A DNA stretch of 64,000 nucleotides from Ischnura elegans (lineage: Eukaryota; Arthropoda; Insecta; Odonata; Coenagrionidae), in NCBI RefSeq assembly GCF_921293095.1, contig NC_060248.1, positions 136,350,972 to 136,414,971 of the forward strand, written 5' to 3'. The position numbers and the translations under genes are program-made. Below are positions 33,194-46,000 of the stretch, piece by piece (position 1 is the stretch's first letter; each line of letters opens with the position of its first letter). The notes beneath the pieces were generated by a model that was not told the DNA's origin, did no database searches, and worked only from the letters and a program-made list of their open reading frames with translations.

Positions 33194-35199
33194 GCTGCTA
33201 TTCTGGATGGAATAGCATTATGCTATTCTTCGATATTGCAACCGATGTTGCTATAATATAGCGTATTGCAACGCCTATGCTATTTGGTATTCAGAACGGT
33301 TGCAATTCGTGTTTTTACTACACCGGAAGACGTAATTCTCAGAATAGCATAGGCCCGTAGCAATTCACTATTCTGAACGGCGAATTGCAACCGGTATGCT
33401 TGCTATAATATTACGCGGTCTTCGATGCCGAGTAATTCGGTATTGCAACCCTGAAAACGTGCGCATTGCGATGTCGGATTGTTTTTCTGAGGTTAAAGTA
33501 ACATAATCAGTATTGAAAAATGGAATAATAGCCAAAAATAAAATGATATCTGCTTTATTTTAATTAAATAATAGTAGCATAAGTGATGAATATTTAACTA
33601 GTTAAGTGAATTGGTTAGAAATTAACATTCGAGCTTAATATATGAAGCACAAGCTTGCTTCATCGACAGTACGAAAACAATAACAATTAATGCAAAGAAT
33701 TACTACGATTAGCCCAAATTTTCCGTGTTTTATTCATATGTACAACTCATAATTTTATTTCATCACTTGACTTGCTACTAAAAATATCCTCAATGTAGGC
33801 TATGAGGTCTATTCTTGAAAAATTTCAAGCTTGTGTTAACACACTAACTCGCCAAATATAATAATTGTTATAGCTTTCAATGAAAACCATATATTACCAT
33901 AATAATACCATATACTTTGATCAGCCGTTCATTTCCTCAGTTGGACAGTATATACAAATACATGCAACGCGTCGAAATTATTTTCCCCACTATTCGCTAC
34001 CTTCTACAATTAAAACTTAAAATTTACTAAATTATAACAGGGGCAGTCGACTTGAATTACTTGCTTGAAAACAAAGGATTTCTCCGAACACCAATAAAGT
34101 TTCCGAACAAATACGATTCACCACAAACGTTTAATGGAATATTCATGTACATCATAAACGCAATACATATCATGTGGAATTCAATACAAATTGTTTCCTC
34201 TATAGCCAAGCAAGTTATTCACAAAATTAATTTTCAGTATATCGGCACAGTTCAGGGTCTATAAAAATTTCAGTTACACATTAAAATCAGCTGATACGAA
34301 AACAATGATAACTGACACAACAGCACTTTCCACACGATTCACTATCGCTAGATTCACTTTTTCACAGCTGTTCCATCATCCTCAAATTCACCATCACCTC
34401 CCTCTGCTTTTTCCAAATCTGCAGCTGAAATATCGATACTATTCCATCGTAATACATGAAAGCACAGCTGTGACGTTTCCACCTACTTCAGTTCCTAAAC
34501 AGAGATTGAATACTGAAATTAGGGAGTCATATAATATAAAGTTAGTATTAAAAACGAAAGCTCCTAGTCCATACAGTAAAGCTATATCGTCACGATCAAA
34601 GCAATAAAAGTTGGTACATATTTATTTTGACATGCAACGAACAGACAGACTTCGAAGCCTAAGACAATTACGAAGAAAATCAAACATATTTAGGTTTCAA
34701 TGATTATTTCGCATAACATATATCTCACGATAAAGGACCGATCGGATATAGGTAAATGATTCAATATTTATGCCCGATAAATCATCATTATAACAGTAAA
34801 ATTATGACCTAACCCACCTGTCTGAAGCCATCGTGATATTATCAAAACAACAACAATCAGCTGATTTCCTAAACGAGATTTTCAAAGCGTATTATATAAA
34901 TCCACGGTTTAATATAATTTTTAAATGCAAATGAAGCAATTATTTGAAATTGCAAGTCAATATTCCATAAAATACAGAAAAATATATAAAATATCTTCTC
35001 CCCCATTGGTTGCGCAAACTGTTCAGAAAGTTTTTCATACGGGAAGGGGCGGAGCTTCCAAATAGCTCGCGCAAGGAATAGCATGATGCTATTCCGAACA
35101 AAATTATTACTACACGTCATTCAGAATACGGGGTCGTTGCAATAATGACCCGCAGAATAGCATATGCTATTTTTTGCAACGCTTATCCAGAATAGCAGC
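33194..35199. mobile_element. 2.0-kb non-autonomous DNA transposon inside BEL-2
   Basis: The two ends, read inward, share GCTGCTATTCTGGAT (two more matching G bases may belong to the ends or the target). CCAGG stands directly outside each end (33189-33193 and 35200-35204), giving a 5-bp target duplication. Subterminal motifs GAATAGCATxATGCTATTC and TTGCAA recur near both ends. No transposase frame is present. Removing it joins BEL-2 sequence ending QKTRPG to sequence starting PYPVLQN. Superfamily not assignable. Confidence 0.8.
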
Positions 35200-35204
35200 C
35201 CAGG

Positions 35205-36506
35205 TCTGGTCTTTTGCTCTGGCAACAGTAACTCACAAAACAGTTCTGCTCCAATCAGGATGTTGTTTTTTTGTGGTTCATTAAATCTTGGGTCAGCTAA
35301 TTGAATATTTCTTGGCAAGCCTAGATTCTTGCAAGAGATAAGTGTTGTTGGTAAATTGCCTGTAATTTTTGGAAGTACAGCACAATTCAATTTATCAGTG
35401 AAATCAGTCGTTATTGATTTGATTTCTATGTCCACAGTGTGAGTGGTTGATGACGTGATGCTATTGAATCCTTGTAGTGGGATATGCTTTCTTTTCTTTT
35501 GTGCTCCTAAAAGTTGTGCACAATGTTCAGTAATGAAATGTGTTTGTGAGCCACTGTCAAGTAAAGCTCGACAATTGACCCACCGTCCAGTCTTGTCTCT
35601 GACTTGGATGACAGCTGTGCTCAGTAATACCTGTGATATTGATTTTCTTCTCATTGTGTGATAACTCAGCTGAGGCCGTACTGAAGCACGGGTTTCTTGA
35701 TCCTGACTTGTTCCTGTCTGTTCTAAATTGACTCTTGGTGACTCGACGTGGAGTGGCTTGTCTTGGTGCAACAAGGTGTGGTGATGTCGATTACATTTGA
35801 AGCATGAGCGTTTCGATTTACACTCCATTGCATAATGATTCCCTCTTAAGCAGTTGTTGCACAATTTATGCTGCTTGATTATTCCAATTCGTCTTTGAAC
35901 ATTCATTGAAATAAATTCATTGCATCTGAATAAGGCATGCAATCCCTTACACACTACACATGCAGTGATGGTGTTTACATTACTCTGCTTAAAGTTCTTG
36001 TGATTCTTGTTTTGTTTAAACTTATCCTCCGTTTCACTACTATTTGGTTTTTCAGCCTGTACTAACTGCAGAGTTTGACATTTTCCCTCCAGAAATTGTT
36101 TCAAATCTTCTAAACTGGGAAAATCATGGTTATCGAACCTCGATTCGAACTCCATTTTTGTATTTTTGTCCAACCTTTCCATAATCATTTGTGAAATCAG
36201 CAAGTCCTCCCATGGAATAGGTAGATCCATTGCTTCCAATGCATTTTTATTGCTAACCACTTGATTAATTAAGTGTCTAATTTCTGGTTCCGAATTCTTG
36301 TGAGCACTTGGTAACGTGAGTAGAGCTCTGACATGCTGCATTGCAATTAATCTTTTGTTGTTGTATCGTTCACAGATGATTTCATAAGCTACCTTGAAGT
36401 TAGCTGATGTTACTGGTAGATTTTGAATTAGTTCTTTTGGTTGACCCTTTAGCACAGATAGTAAATAATGGAACTTCTGTACCCCAGAAAGTAGTTGATT
36501 ATTCAC
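35205..36506 (-). pseudogene. BEL-2 gag C-terminal part and protease
   Basis: Minus-strand frame with the later DUF1759 gag region (SGVQKFHYLLSVLKGQ, YNNKRLIAMQHV), zinc knuckles (CVVCKGLHALFRC, CNNCLRGNHYAMEC, CFKCNRHHH) and a DUF1758 aspartic protease with an intact DSGS motif (RALLDSGSQTHF). It reads in frame into the 2.0-kb DNA element at 35199, which ends it. Upstream it is cut from the N-terminal gag by one in-frame stop at 36540-36542. Confidence 0.88.
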
Positions 36507-36539
36507 AACTAGACTTTCAAATGTATCCCTGAATTGATT

Positions 36540-36956
36540 TCAGCTTCCTAACTCTCCATTGAAGTTAGGCAGTGTTATGCGTGGCAGTTTAATGTTATTC
36601 ATATCTGGCATTTCACCTTGATTGGATTGGCTCGATCGCTCAGATTTATTAGAAGATTCATGTTTCACTATTGGCTGGGAATTAATTATGGTCATTATAT
36701 TCCCTTCGACTTCAAAATAGATGCGTTCAAAATCTTCTCTGTCCGCGCCATGGTCTTCCTCATCCTCAATTTCTATGCGTAACTGGACTTCATCGTATTG
36801 ATCCCATATTTCTCTAAGTTTGGCTTGCCTAGCATGTAAATTTGCTAGATTATCATTCACGGAGAATGAGTTGACGTAGTTGAGAGCACGTGTTAATTTT
36901 CCCTTAATCACGCCCCTTTGCTTTATTAATTTGCCCTTTGTTATTGAATCCATCAT
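36540..36956 (-). pseudogene. BEL-2 gag N-terminal part
   Basis: Starts at ATG 36956 and runs 138 codons to an in-frame TGA (36540-36542). It contains a charged helical N-terminus (KGKLIKQRGVIKGKLTRALN) and the start of the DUF1759 signature (IKLPRITLPNFNGEL). The stop falls at the position of a conserved aromatic residue in BEL-3 (FHGAYDEW). The frame continues unchanged on the other side. Confidence 0.85.
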
Positions 36957-37273
36957 GTGGGAAAATGACTAAAAAGGTTTAGGAATGGAAGGATCTGACC
37001 TTGGATGAGCCTCTGATTTGAGTGCGGCGTCACACGAACAGGGATGGAGTGTTGAGTGGAGTCGGCACTCTTTCGACACGGCGCGTATCTCGTCGGCGAT
37101 AGCGGAGATAGAAGGCGGCTGCGAGTCTCTTTCTGCGCTGCATTCAGTCCGGGCTGGTCGTTCCCCTCGCGGCCAGCTGCTTAGGTTGATAAGGGGAACT
37201 AAAGGCTCGATTCTTACGACGCAGTTGCGTGTGCGTAATATTTCAAGAAGAATCCGCTGACGAAGGACCAAAA
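36957..37273 (-). other. BEL-2 leader with primer-binding site
   Basis: Untranslated leader on the minus strand between LTR and gag. TGGTCCTTCGTCAGCGG at 37254-37270 is the probable tRNA primer site, close to the TGGTCCTTCG site of BEL-3. Confidence 0.7.
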
Positions 37274-37516
37274 TGTTTGGGTATTGAATTATAGTGGACT
37301 GTATTAATTTAAATGCTGGTTTGTTATCAGGATTCTTTTAATGCAATTACACGAGTAAGAAGAGCAAAAAGTAAACTAAATGACCTTGAAAGGATTGGGA
37401 ACTGTCCCACACGTCCACCCGAGACGATTGCGCGAGGCTGACTGACCACGAGACTGACTCCCTTGGCCGGCCGGAGTGAGCGCATGGATACAAACAAAAG
37501 AAATAGTTCCTCAACA
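37274..37516 (-). repeat. BEL-2 5' LTR
   Basis: 243 bp. Followed outward, at 37517, by plus-strand BEL pol sequence rather than by a match to the other flank. Confidence 0.9.
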
Positions 37517-38017
37517 TGGAGGAGAACTAGGAGGATTTCAACTCAGAAAATGGTGCAGTAATGACAGCAAGGTGTTGGAAGCCATCCCAACGCAATTAAA
37601 GGAGCTAAACCATTCGTTGGCAGATGATGATAGTCAGATGGTGAAAACACTAGGTTTGAAATGGCTACCTAAATCTGATCAATTTGTTATTGTGAATTCA
37701 ATCCACAAACCTCTATTGCCAGTTTTGGATTCATATTGCACGAAAAGGAAAATCCTCTCTGTAATATCATCAACATATGATTCATTAGGATTAGTGAGTC
37801 CAATCACCAAAACCTTCAAAATATTCATGCAGAAACTGTGGCAGTGCAAATATAATTGGGATGAAATATTACCATGTCGACTATTACAAGAATGGTTTTC
37901 TCTATGTAAACAGATCCCAGCAATGAATGACATTATGATTAATCGTTTCGTGCTAACCAGAGGTCAAATAAGATCGATTGAATTACATGGATTCTCAGAT
38001 GCTTCTGAGAGAGCTTC
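37517..38017 (+). pseudogene. BEL pol fragment (RT thumb to RNase H start), plus strand
   Basis: Directly after the BEL-2 LTR, the plus strand reads GGFQLRKWCSNDSKVL, LGLKWLPKSDQFV, SSTYDSLGLVSPI and HGFSDASER. This is the BEL pol stretch from the end of the RT palm to the first RNase H aspartate. It is the part missing from BEL-2 pol and lies in the opposite orientation. It breaks off near 38017, where an ASER duplication and unrelated sequence begin. It could be another BEL copy or a displaced piece of BEL-2 itself. Confidence 0.8.
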
Positions 38018-38039
38018 TGAGAGATGGTCTTCGATCGTA

Positions 38040-38785
38040 TCCAAAGAAAACGAAATGAACTTCAATGAAATGTGCATTTACCTCGGCTGAAAAACCTCCA
38101 AAATCTTCACCATAGACCATTTGAGAATCGGTGTTTTGAAGCAAAACATAAAAACGGTGAATGCTGAGCGTTAAAACCCATAAAGCTTCAATATCCTTAC
38201 CGCGTCGCGGCTAATCCAACTCCCGACGCGCGGAGACAAACCCTGCCGCGCGATCGAAAAATCGATGTAATTTCCGGCGACGCAAACTTATTTCAAAGAA
38301 AACTGCATAAGCACCTCAATAAATCTTCAAAAAATGCTCTCATATAAGTTACTCCGCGTGACTTTGCCGAAAACTTATTTGAAACTCTACCTAAATGTAA
38401 AACTTTGTCGAAAAACAGTATCCGCCATTTTGTTACTGCACGGTAGGAATTTCTGGACGGTATTCTTTAAGATTACGGAATATTAAAGAAAAAACCCTAT
38501 GCCAACAGATAATGTGGTTTTTTATTCCGCAAGAATCCACCCATAACTTCACCATCTACTTACTTAGGAAGATTTTCAGAGAAAATTGAAGACGGGCGTT
38601 TTTATGGAAATTTGTTCACGTTTGAACCTCTGTATCTCAGGAACGGGTGGGATCTATATCAAATGAAGTACATATCCATAAATTTCAATCATTTGTGAGT
38701 AAAATTGCAAAGTTTCAAGTTTATAACTTAGAAAAAGCCATTTTGTAACTTTGTCCGGCTTTTTCCGATTTCCGCCCACTGTGCA
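38040..38785 (-). mobile_element. end of a second CACAGTG-terminated element
   Basis: On the minus strand the terminus at 38785 reads CACAGTGGGCGGAAATCGG, then AAAAAGCCGGACAAAGTTA. This parallels the terminus of the 6615-9939 element (CACAGTGGGC ... CGAAAAAAGCTGGCC). The sharing of CCGCCATTTTGTTA and of many AAACTTTG/TTCAAACxTGA phrases supports one family. No opposite end was found, so the 5' side is truncated or joined to the BEL fragment. Confidence 0.6.
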
Positions 38786-39866
38786 GTGTCTAAGCCGTGA
38801 ATACATTGACGAAATCCGCTTGTGACGGCCATATCACATTTACAGAATCGAGCTGCAGGCACTTTGAAAAGTTGTGTTACCTTGGCCCACAGTTTTCCCA
38901 ACCAACACAACTACTTTGAAATCAACGCCGGATTAAGTTTATGAATACTGAATTACCGGATAAAGTGGATCTTTGCGGCACGAAGAAATATAAGGAGATA
39001 CCTTTGTCATCATCAACACATATCTGCTGAGCTAACCATGTAAATGTAAGTAAATGGAACATTTTTTCGATTCGTTAGTGAATCGCCAAACTTGTGCCCA
39101 TGTATCCTTTCGTATGTAATAATACGATTAATGTACTGCTAATTTATATCCAATAAGTATGTAAGATTATTAATTGCTATGTTCACAGTGTAATCACAAT
39201 TTAGCATGATCTTTGCTTTCGCGGCCATAGTAAAAATACAATCCATTCACCGATTAAGTTGAAATATCAGGTTTCTCGCAGAAGAATCCACTTTGTTAGC
39301 AGTTCGTTATGGTATTAAAGTATCAGTCTCAATAACTCGTATAAGAAGGTTTTCATGAAAATGAATAACCTATAGAAATATGTCTCGAAGAATTGTAGTA
39401 ATTAATAAGCTGTTTATAACATAGCCATCAATTTAACTCTCTCCGATCATTATCATCTAGGTATTGATTTGTGCTTCAGTTCATTTTCACAATTGCCTAA
39501 ATTGCAGTGAAAGTCATAAACAGTAATATCATTATCAATTTTCACAATTTGCTGGCAATTTCTGTAGAAGTTGGAGTTGAGGCAAAAATAATATCTTCGA
39601 AAAATAATATCTCAACTGGTTTTAATATATATTGGATATCAGTTTGTGAATGCAATGTACAATAAACAGGACATAACTGAATTGCCAATAAAACCTGAAG
39701 AAACTAGCAATAATGCTGATGAAACTATTGTTAGATTAAATGTCTCATGCGACAGATTCCCGTAAAATTGTATCATCATGAATATTTGCCATTCTGTGAA
39801 AGACTTGACACATCTACCTTTGAAAATGAAGATTGACATGTATTTACTTTGTTAATTTCATTGCAG
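38786..39866. other. upstream region of DUF4806-like gene, no exon assigned
   Basis: AT-rich and probably intronic or promoter DNA. One open stretch after an AG at 39640 (to 39757) is intron-exon-like, but its donor phase does not fit the acceptor at 39866, so it is not called. Confidence 0.4.
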
Positions 39867-40025
39867 ATTTCAGAGTTGGCCCTCATTGGAGGCAGCACTT
39901 AAAGGGAATGATTGTACGAACTTTCCGGTATGTTATGAAAGACAACTTGTCAGCAAACTATAGCTGGATAGGCTACAAAAAGAAAAGAGTATTTTCTGAG
40001 CTTGGCCTGAAAGCAATAATTTTTG
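39867..40025 (+). CDS. shared exon of DUF4806-like gene
   Basis: Acceptor TTTCATTGCAG at 39866, donor GTAAGT at 40026, phase-1 at both ends, 53 codons open. Residues VGPHWRQHLKGMIVRTF through SELGLKAIIF match the spacing of the DUF4806 family as I know it. Confidence 0.65.
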
Positions 40026-43000
40026 GTAAGTTTTATATTACATTTTTTCATCATTAGATGAGAGGGTAGATAGTGCAGGGGTAGGTATTCTAAATCAAAA
40101 GGATGTTTATTTGTGAAAACGCCCGAACAAACATCTATCCCTTACTTCAGTAAGGCTTATTTATTTAGCTCTTCATCCCCACTACATAAGTTATTGTTTT
40201 ACTTATCTCTTCCTTATTTTCCAATAAATTGTTCCTCCAAAAATTTTATAAATTACCTGTGATGATTAATCGGACTACATGTTGTTGATATCATTGTCAT
40301 AGGGAATACCTCTTCTTTTACAGATGCAGTTCGACGTTACCACCTAAGTGCTTCATCTAAGGAACCAGAAAATTACATAAAGGATTGCCAAATTTAGGGA
40401 TGCCTAGAAGAAAGGCCATCATATTGATCATCCTAATCAATATTGCAGTTCTCACTTATTAGTGGCAATAGTGTGGAATTAATTTTCCCATATTACGTCA
40501 ATTGGTGTTTTAACTTTTAAGTTATATTGAATGACAATATTAAATTTCCTTTTTAATGTTAAATTTTATATCTTTGTGGAAGTATTCTTTAGCGTGCTGT
40601 TTATTAGTCTAGCTTGTTTTAAAATTCTGTTAGAAAATTTATTTTTTAGTTGTTCAATTTTGGGAATTGAGATACATTAGAAAATAAATAGATTTGTGAT
40701 TACATAAATGCATAAAAATACGAGAATTTATTTTTGTGTTAATAACCAAATGAGTCTGTCTAAAATTAACCATGCCAGTTTCTCATGACTTTTTCAAAGA
40801 AATTGATCTTTATATTCTATTGATTGGGTTCATTACTTAATTTATAGTGAATTTCTCATTTGAATATGAAACCGTATATAAATTATGTGCATATAAATAC
40901 TGTCCTCAGTATTTCCTGTCAAATTCTTTCCAGTGAGAGAGTGAAATATACATTTTCAATCTCCCTCTTGAAAATGCATTACACACTCGCTGTAAATAAT
41001 TTAGACTTTAAAAATTAGGTAGAGCAATTACATGCAGAATTTGTATGGTTGAATATTGATTGCAACAATAGGAGGAGTTCATCAGGGGGGCAAGACCCCC
41101 AGAATGGGCCCCAATATTTTTTATAGGTCAGCAACTCTGTTCATGTTCTTTAAAAGCTTAGGCTAAAAATATTTGGCACAGTGATCACATGTTACTGATC
41201 GTTGTAATCCTGATTGCAAATTCTCCTAAGAGAAGGATGGGGACCCCAATCTGGTTAATATGCATGATGGATAAGAATTAGATATCGGATTAATATCCAA
41301 GTTGGATATTATATGGATGGCTTTTGGTGGCAACTTCGATATTATGTGGATGTTCATACAATGTTAGTGGATAAAAATTAGATATTACCCACACAGCACA
41401 TCGTTGCCAGAGGACGTCCGCTGCGCGTCCGTCGCGTCCTCTCAGTGTCCGCGGATTTTCAGGACAGCCAGAGGACATCCGCCGGCCGTCCTGGCCATCC
41501 GTCCGCACACTGTCTTATCTTGGATGTCCAGCGGACGTCCAGCTAGTGTCCCATTATGCAGGGTTTCGGAGTTTTGGTTTCCTCTTAAAACACTCACATT
41601 CTCAAGGAGGAACTCCGAGAGAAAGTCTCGAGATCCTCCTCCGAGTAGGGAGTATAGGAGAAGGGAGAAAGAAAAAAAACTCTCTCTCGATTCTGAAGCC
41701 AGAATACTTCCTCCCGATCGAGGAAGAGGAAATTTTTCGTGGAGGAAGAGATATTTTGAGGATTATTTTAGGTAACCAAGTGTAATCCTCTTGTTGGATT
41801 GTGGACGCTGGGAGGAAATTATAAACTATTTAACGAAAAAAAAATTGACATTTTTACCGCTTCTATAGTTTAAGAACAACAAATGTACACTATTTTTAAG
41901 TTTTACATTGTTTATAACAATTAATTAAGTTTAAACAAAGTTAGCAACAATTTAAGTGACATTAACGAGCGTTAAAAATTTCTACATGCCTTACGGGTTA
42001 AACAACAACAATTGAACGAACTTATGACTCTCAACAATATTTATAACAATTTTTAAAGTTTAAACAAATTTAGCAACAATTTTAGCAACTTTCAAAAAAT
42101 TAAAAATTTCCGCATGTTGTACGGTTGAGAAGCGTTGGATGAACAATAAACTCGTAATCTTTCATGATTATAAAAATTACTTAAATTTAAACAAATTTAG
42201 CAACTTTTACAAAAATTAACAACAGGAATAATGGAATTTATCGATTTTTACTGAAATTTTACATTATGTACTAATGTCCTGCGGACGTCGCGTAGCCGTC
42301 TCGGGGACATTCCATTCCTACAGGTTAACACGTTCCCTGCCACGCGCCGCCATAGGGCGTCTCACATAACTTCAAATCCGAGTTAGTGAGACGCCATATG
42401 GCGTCTCGCATTGCTGCTGGACGCAACTAGTGAGACGCCAATGGGCGTCAAAGTAGCGTTTTCGTTGAATCATCAAGCGGTGTATATAACTTGAAATTGA
42501 AGCTACATTTCCTAATGCACTGACGAGACAATGTTATCTTCTGTCAAGGGAGGGTATTGGTAACACATTTCAGCTCGAATTTCATTTTTTTTCGCCTTCG
42601 GTTTCTCGTGTTTTTTTCGGGAGTGGCATATTTCAATGGCTATATCATTCTATGTTTCAAGTGGAAGCTTGAGGTATTATATCTCCACACAATGTTTCAA
42701 ATTACATTTGCAGAGCTTTTTTTTCGTTGTTTTCCTTCCCTCAGTTGTCGCTCATACCTAATCGAATGAGGAGCGCATCAGTATACCAAATTTATTCTCT
42801 GTGTCCGTGCCTTCGATACGGAAGTGATAACCAGTTTAGTGAATATATCATGTGTACTCCGTCACGCATTATTGGGGGAAAGAAACGTTTTAACGAAGAA
42901 GAAATCGAGCATATGTTTCATTCTGACAATTCGGCTTCCACCAACGACCTTGAAGGATTTTCTGAAGGAGACACCGTTAATTCAGGGTGTCTGAGGAGTC

Positions 43001-46000
43001 GTATGAATCCTCAGAGTCAGGTAATCTTTCTTCTTCTAATACAGGTATGATTACTTATTCCAATTTTTTTATTCACCTTCTAATAACTCCTGCTCAGTGT
43101 CACCGACTCCACGGGGCCTGAGGGGGCCCGAGCCCCCCCAAAAATTCGTTACAGATGTGAAGAAAAAATGTGTCATGCTTGTCAATTTTCCCCGGAGTGT
43201 CCAGATATCGAGATTCGAGTGATCAGGGTTCTAATGTCGATCATATGACTCTTCTAAAATGCTTAAAAAACTTAAAATTCACTACTTATAAAATTTACAG
43301 AGACAAGGTCCCCGGTTTGGGCCCCCCAATATTTTTGTAAGTCGGCACCCCTGCTCCTGCTGTAATGTTTAGATACTTCTAGTGAGGTGATTCATCCCAC
43401 GCTTATGGAAAGAAATCTTGGGAGATAAGTCTCATTTTGTGGGAACCATTAGGAAAAATAGGAAAGGGCTGTCAAGAGAAATAACGACTGCTAAATTAAA
43501 GAAAGGCATTTCAGTGCAATGAAAAACTTGTGGAGCAACGGTAAAGAAATGGAAAGATCAGCGCGACGTATTCATGATCTCCATCACCATCAGATTGGAG
43601 ATAATCCCAACGGGGAAAGAAATCGAAGAGGGGAAGTGGTTACTAAGCCAAAGATGGTGATTGAGTACAATAAAATAAAGGGAGGAATTGACATTGCCCT
43701 TTCGTTGCCCGACACCCTTTCGTTGTATCACTGCACTTATCGAAAAACAGTGAGGTGGTACCAGAAGGTGGCCGATGATGCTCTTTTTGGGACTTGCACT
43801 GTTAATGCTTTTAAACTGTGGAATGAAACACGGAATCTAGGTGCCCACATGATCTCTCTTCAGCAGTGAAGACGTTAAATTATAGAAGAATGACTGCATA
43901 TTCTTCGGGATTCCGTTGATAGGGTCTAAAAAAATTGACGCACTACCTGGTAAATGCAAATAACACTGAAGGAAGTCTTCGAAGTCTGGTAATTTAGAGG
44001 ATAAAATTATCATTACATAAAATCGAGAATTAGTATTTTTCGCACTCTTTTTAGCGCTGTTTCTTCATTTTAGAAAAGCCCGTGTTGGCTGTCGCGGATG
44101 TTACAAAGAATTCTTGCAGACGATGAGACGCAAAGTTGCCCTCAGTAAAGCCAAACGTGTTTCTACAAAAATTTATGATCTGTCCAGATCAGCCGTACCT
44201 AAGCCTCCCAAATTTAAATCATTGTACTAATCATCTCCGGATACGATATGAAATATTATTAAAAGCATAATCAACAATTAAAATTTCTTTAACATTATTT
44301 TCAATCATAGCTTTTGAGTGTACACTAAAAAGTTGGAACGCAGATCCAATTGCCTGAGCCGCCAAATGGCGTCTCATCAAATTTTAGGCATTGTCAAAAG
44401 TGGGGAGACGCCCTATGGCGTCGCACGTGAATAAAGTTACAAGCGATAGCGCATCACGTAATGAGTGTAAATATACCGAGAAATATTAGTAAAACCCGGA
44501 GATAGGCTCAATATCATTATTGCCGTTTGGTAATAGGTTCGAAAATATTCGCCTGGCACACGCGGAATGACAGCAGAATTCGGGCCCGGCAGCGAACGTG
44601 TTAAATGAACTCTTTCAACTTATTGATTAATTAATATTTACTCTCTAGGGATTAAAAAATCTCAGAGGCGATTGATTGGAAAGTATTTTAATGAAACATA
44701 ACGCTTTAAATTCATTTTAATTTTTAATGGTAAGAATTCTCCTAAAATTATCACAGCATCGATGGCCTCATTCCCAGATTAGACATTGTAATTGTCCAAT
44801 TTAAGGATAGGCAATAGAAGGTAAGTACTGCCGTACCTTTACTTTATATTGAAATTCTAGATTTTTTGGTGGCGAACGAATTTTGAATCTACCGCTACTC
44901 CGCGATACAGATTCTCCCATGGTTCTCCACATTCCTCCGTCCAACAGAGGAACCGGAATGGAACACCGGAGACAGCATGGTGGTTTGGCGGTTACAAACA
45001 TAGAGCTCTCGTAACCTCTATGGTTACAAAGATGCAGCTGTATTCCAAGTAAGTTTGATGTGACATCTAAATAATTTTTATTGGCGTTCACTGGCGGCAG
45101 TATAGTGTTTCCGCATGCTCCTTATATTTCTTATAACTCAGCCTGTAACATCTCGAGGAAAAATATAGCTCTGCTTGGAACAACATGACCGTCTTGGTAA
45201 AACCGTTACTTGGCAACTAAAGGTAGCGTCTTTTTCCGTTGTTCATGGTGAAATTTTCGCTTTTGTTCCTTGTTTACATGTGTGGCGGACGTGATCGCGT
45301 AGAAAGCGTGGTCGTAAAGATTGCTTGATTGACCCCCCACGTGGGCGGAGGCAAACATATGACAAACAAATTCGCGTTCCACTAATTTAGAGCAAGAAAT
45401 ATCTCGAGTCGCGGACGACGTAGGAACGAGTAGGTCAGGGCACGAAACGACGGAACAATTGGGGATTTGGGGCTGGATTCGGAGGAAAACACACGTACTC
45501 GTGGGTTGCATTAAACAAATAAACATTTATTCTCAAAAGCATGAGAAAATAACATGAAGCACACAAAATATGAGATACATCACTCGGGAAAAAGGGACGT
45601 TAGTGGGGATGGAATGGGGCGGCTTAAAACTAATTGACATGGAAATAGCACTTACAAGGAATCAAAAAGCAACTTGACAAAAACTAAAATAAATCAGTTG
45701 AACTGCGTTCAACAAACTGCAGGGTTTCAGAGTCCACTGCGACACAATATGACTTTATGGTTCACTGACTGTTCCAGCGCAATCTTGAGGAGGAAAATAG
45801 GGGATGAATGGGGTAAAAAACGTGGTTGTTTCAGTTTTACACGGGGAAAGTGGTGGGGGGCACGGCTTTACTGCACCTTAATCTGGGAAACTCGTTGTGC
45901 GAGAGAAGTGACGATGTCGGCCGACGTCTCGTCAATTCGCGATGTTTTCCCGTTGGGTGTGGAGCCGTGTCTATCCCCGGGATGATTTCCCACGGTGGTT

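Larger units (their letters stand above)
30768..37516 (-). mobile_element. BEL/Pao retrotransposon (BEL-2), decayed
   Basis: LTRs of 243 bp (30768-31010 and 37274-37516) begin TGTTTGGGTATTG and end CCTCAACA. I count about five substitutions between them. On the minus strand a primer-binding site TGGTCCTTCGTCAGCGG (37254-37270) and a short purine-rich tract before the 3' LTR are present. The flanks CCACG and TGGAG do not match, so no target duplication is visible. Gag-Pol is broken by a stop codon, a 2.0-kb DNA element and an in-frame deletion. Confidence 0.9.
42325..44604 (+). mobile_element. second piggyBac-type element, decayed
   Basis: TTAA at 42325-42328 is followed by CACGTTCCCTGCC. The right end is GGCAGCGAACGTG followed by TTAA (44601-44604), its inverse with one mismatch. 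Subterminal palindromes GAGACGCCxTATGGCGTCTC occur near both ends. A broken piggyBac transposase lies inside, and a hAT MITE is inserted in it. It belongs to a different piggyBac family from the 6257-15854 element. Confidence 0.87.

Noticed and set aside
39641-39757. Additional upstream exon of the DUF4806-like gene
   Set aside because: An open stretch with an AG before it and a GTAAAA after it, but the donor would leave two bases while the next acceptor needs one; no family match.
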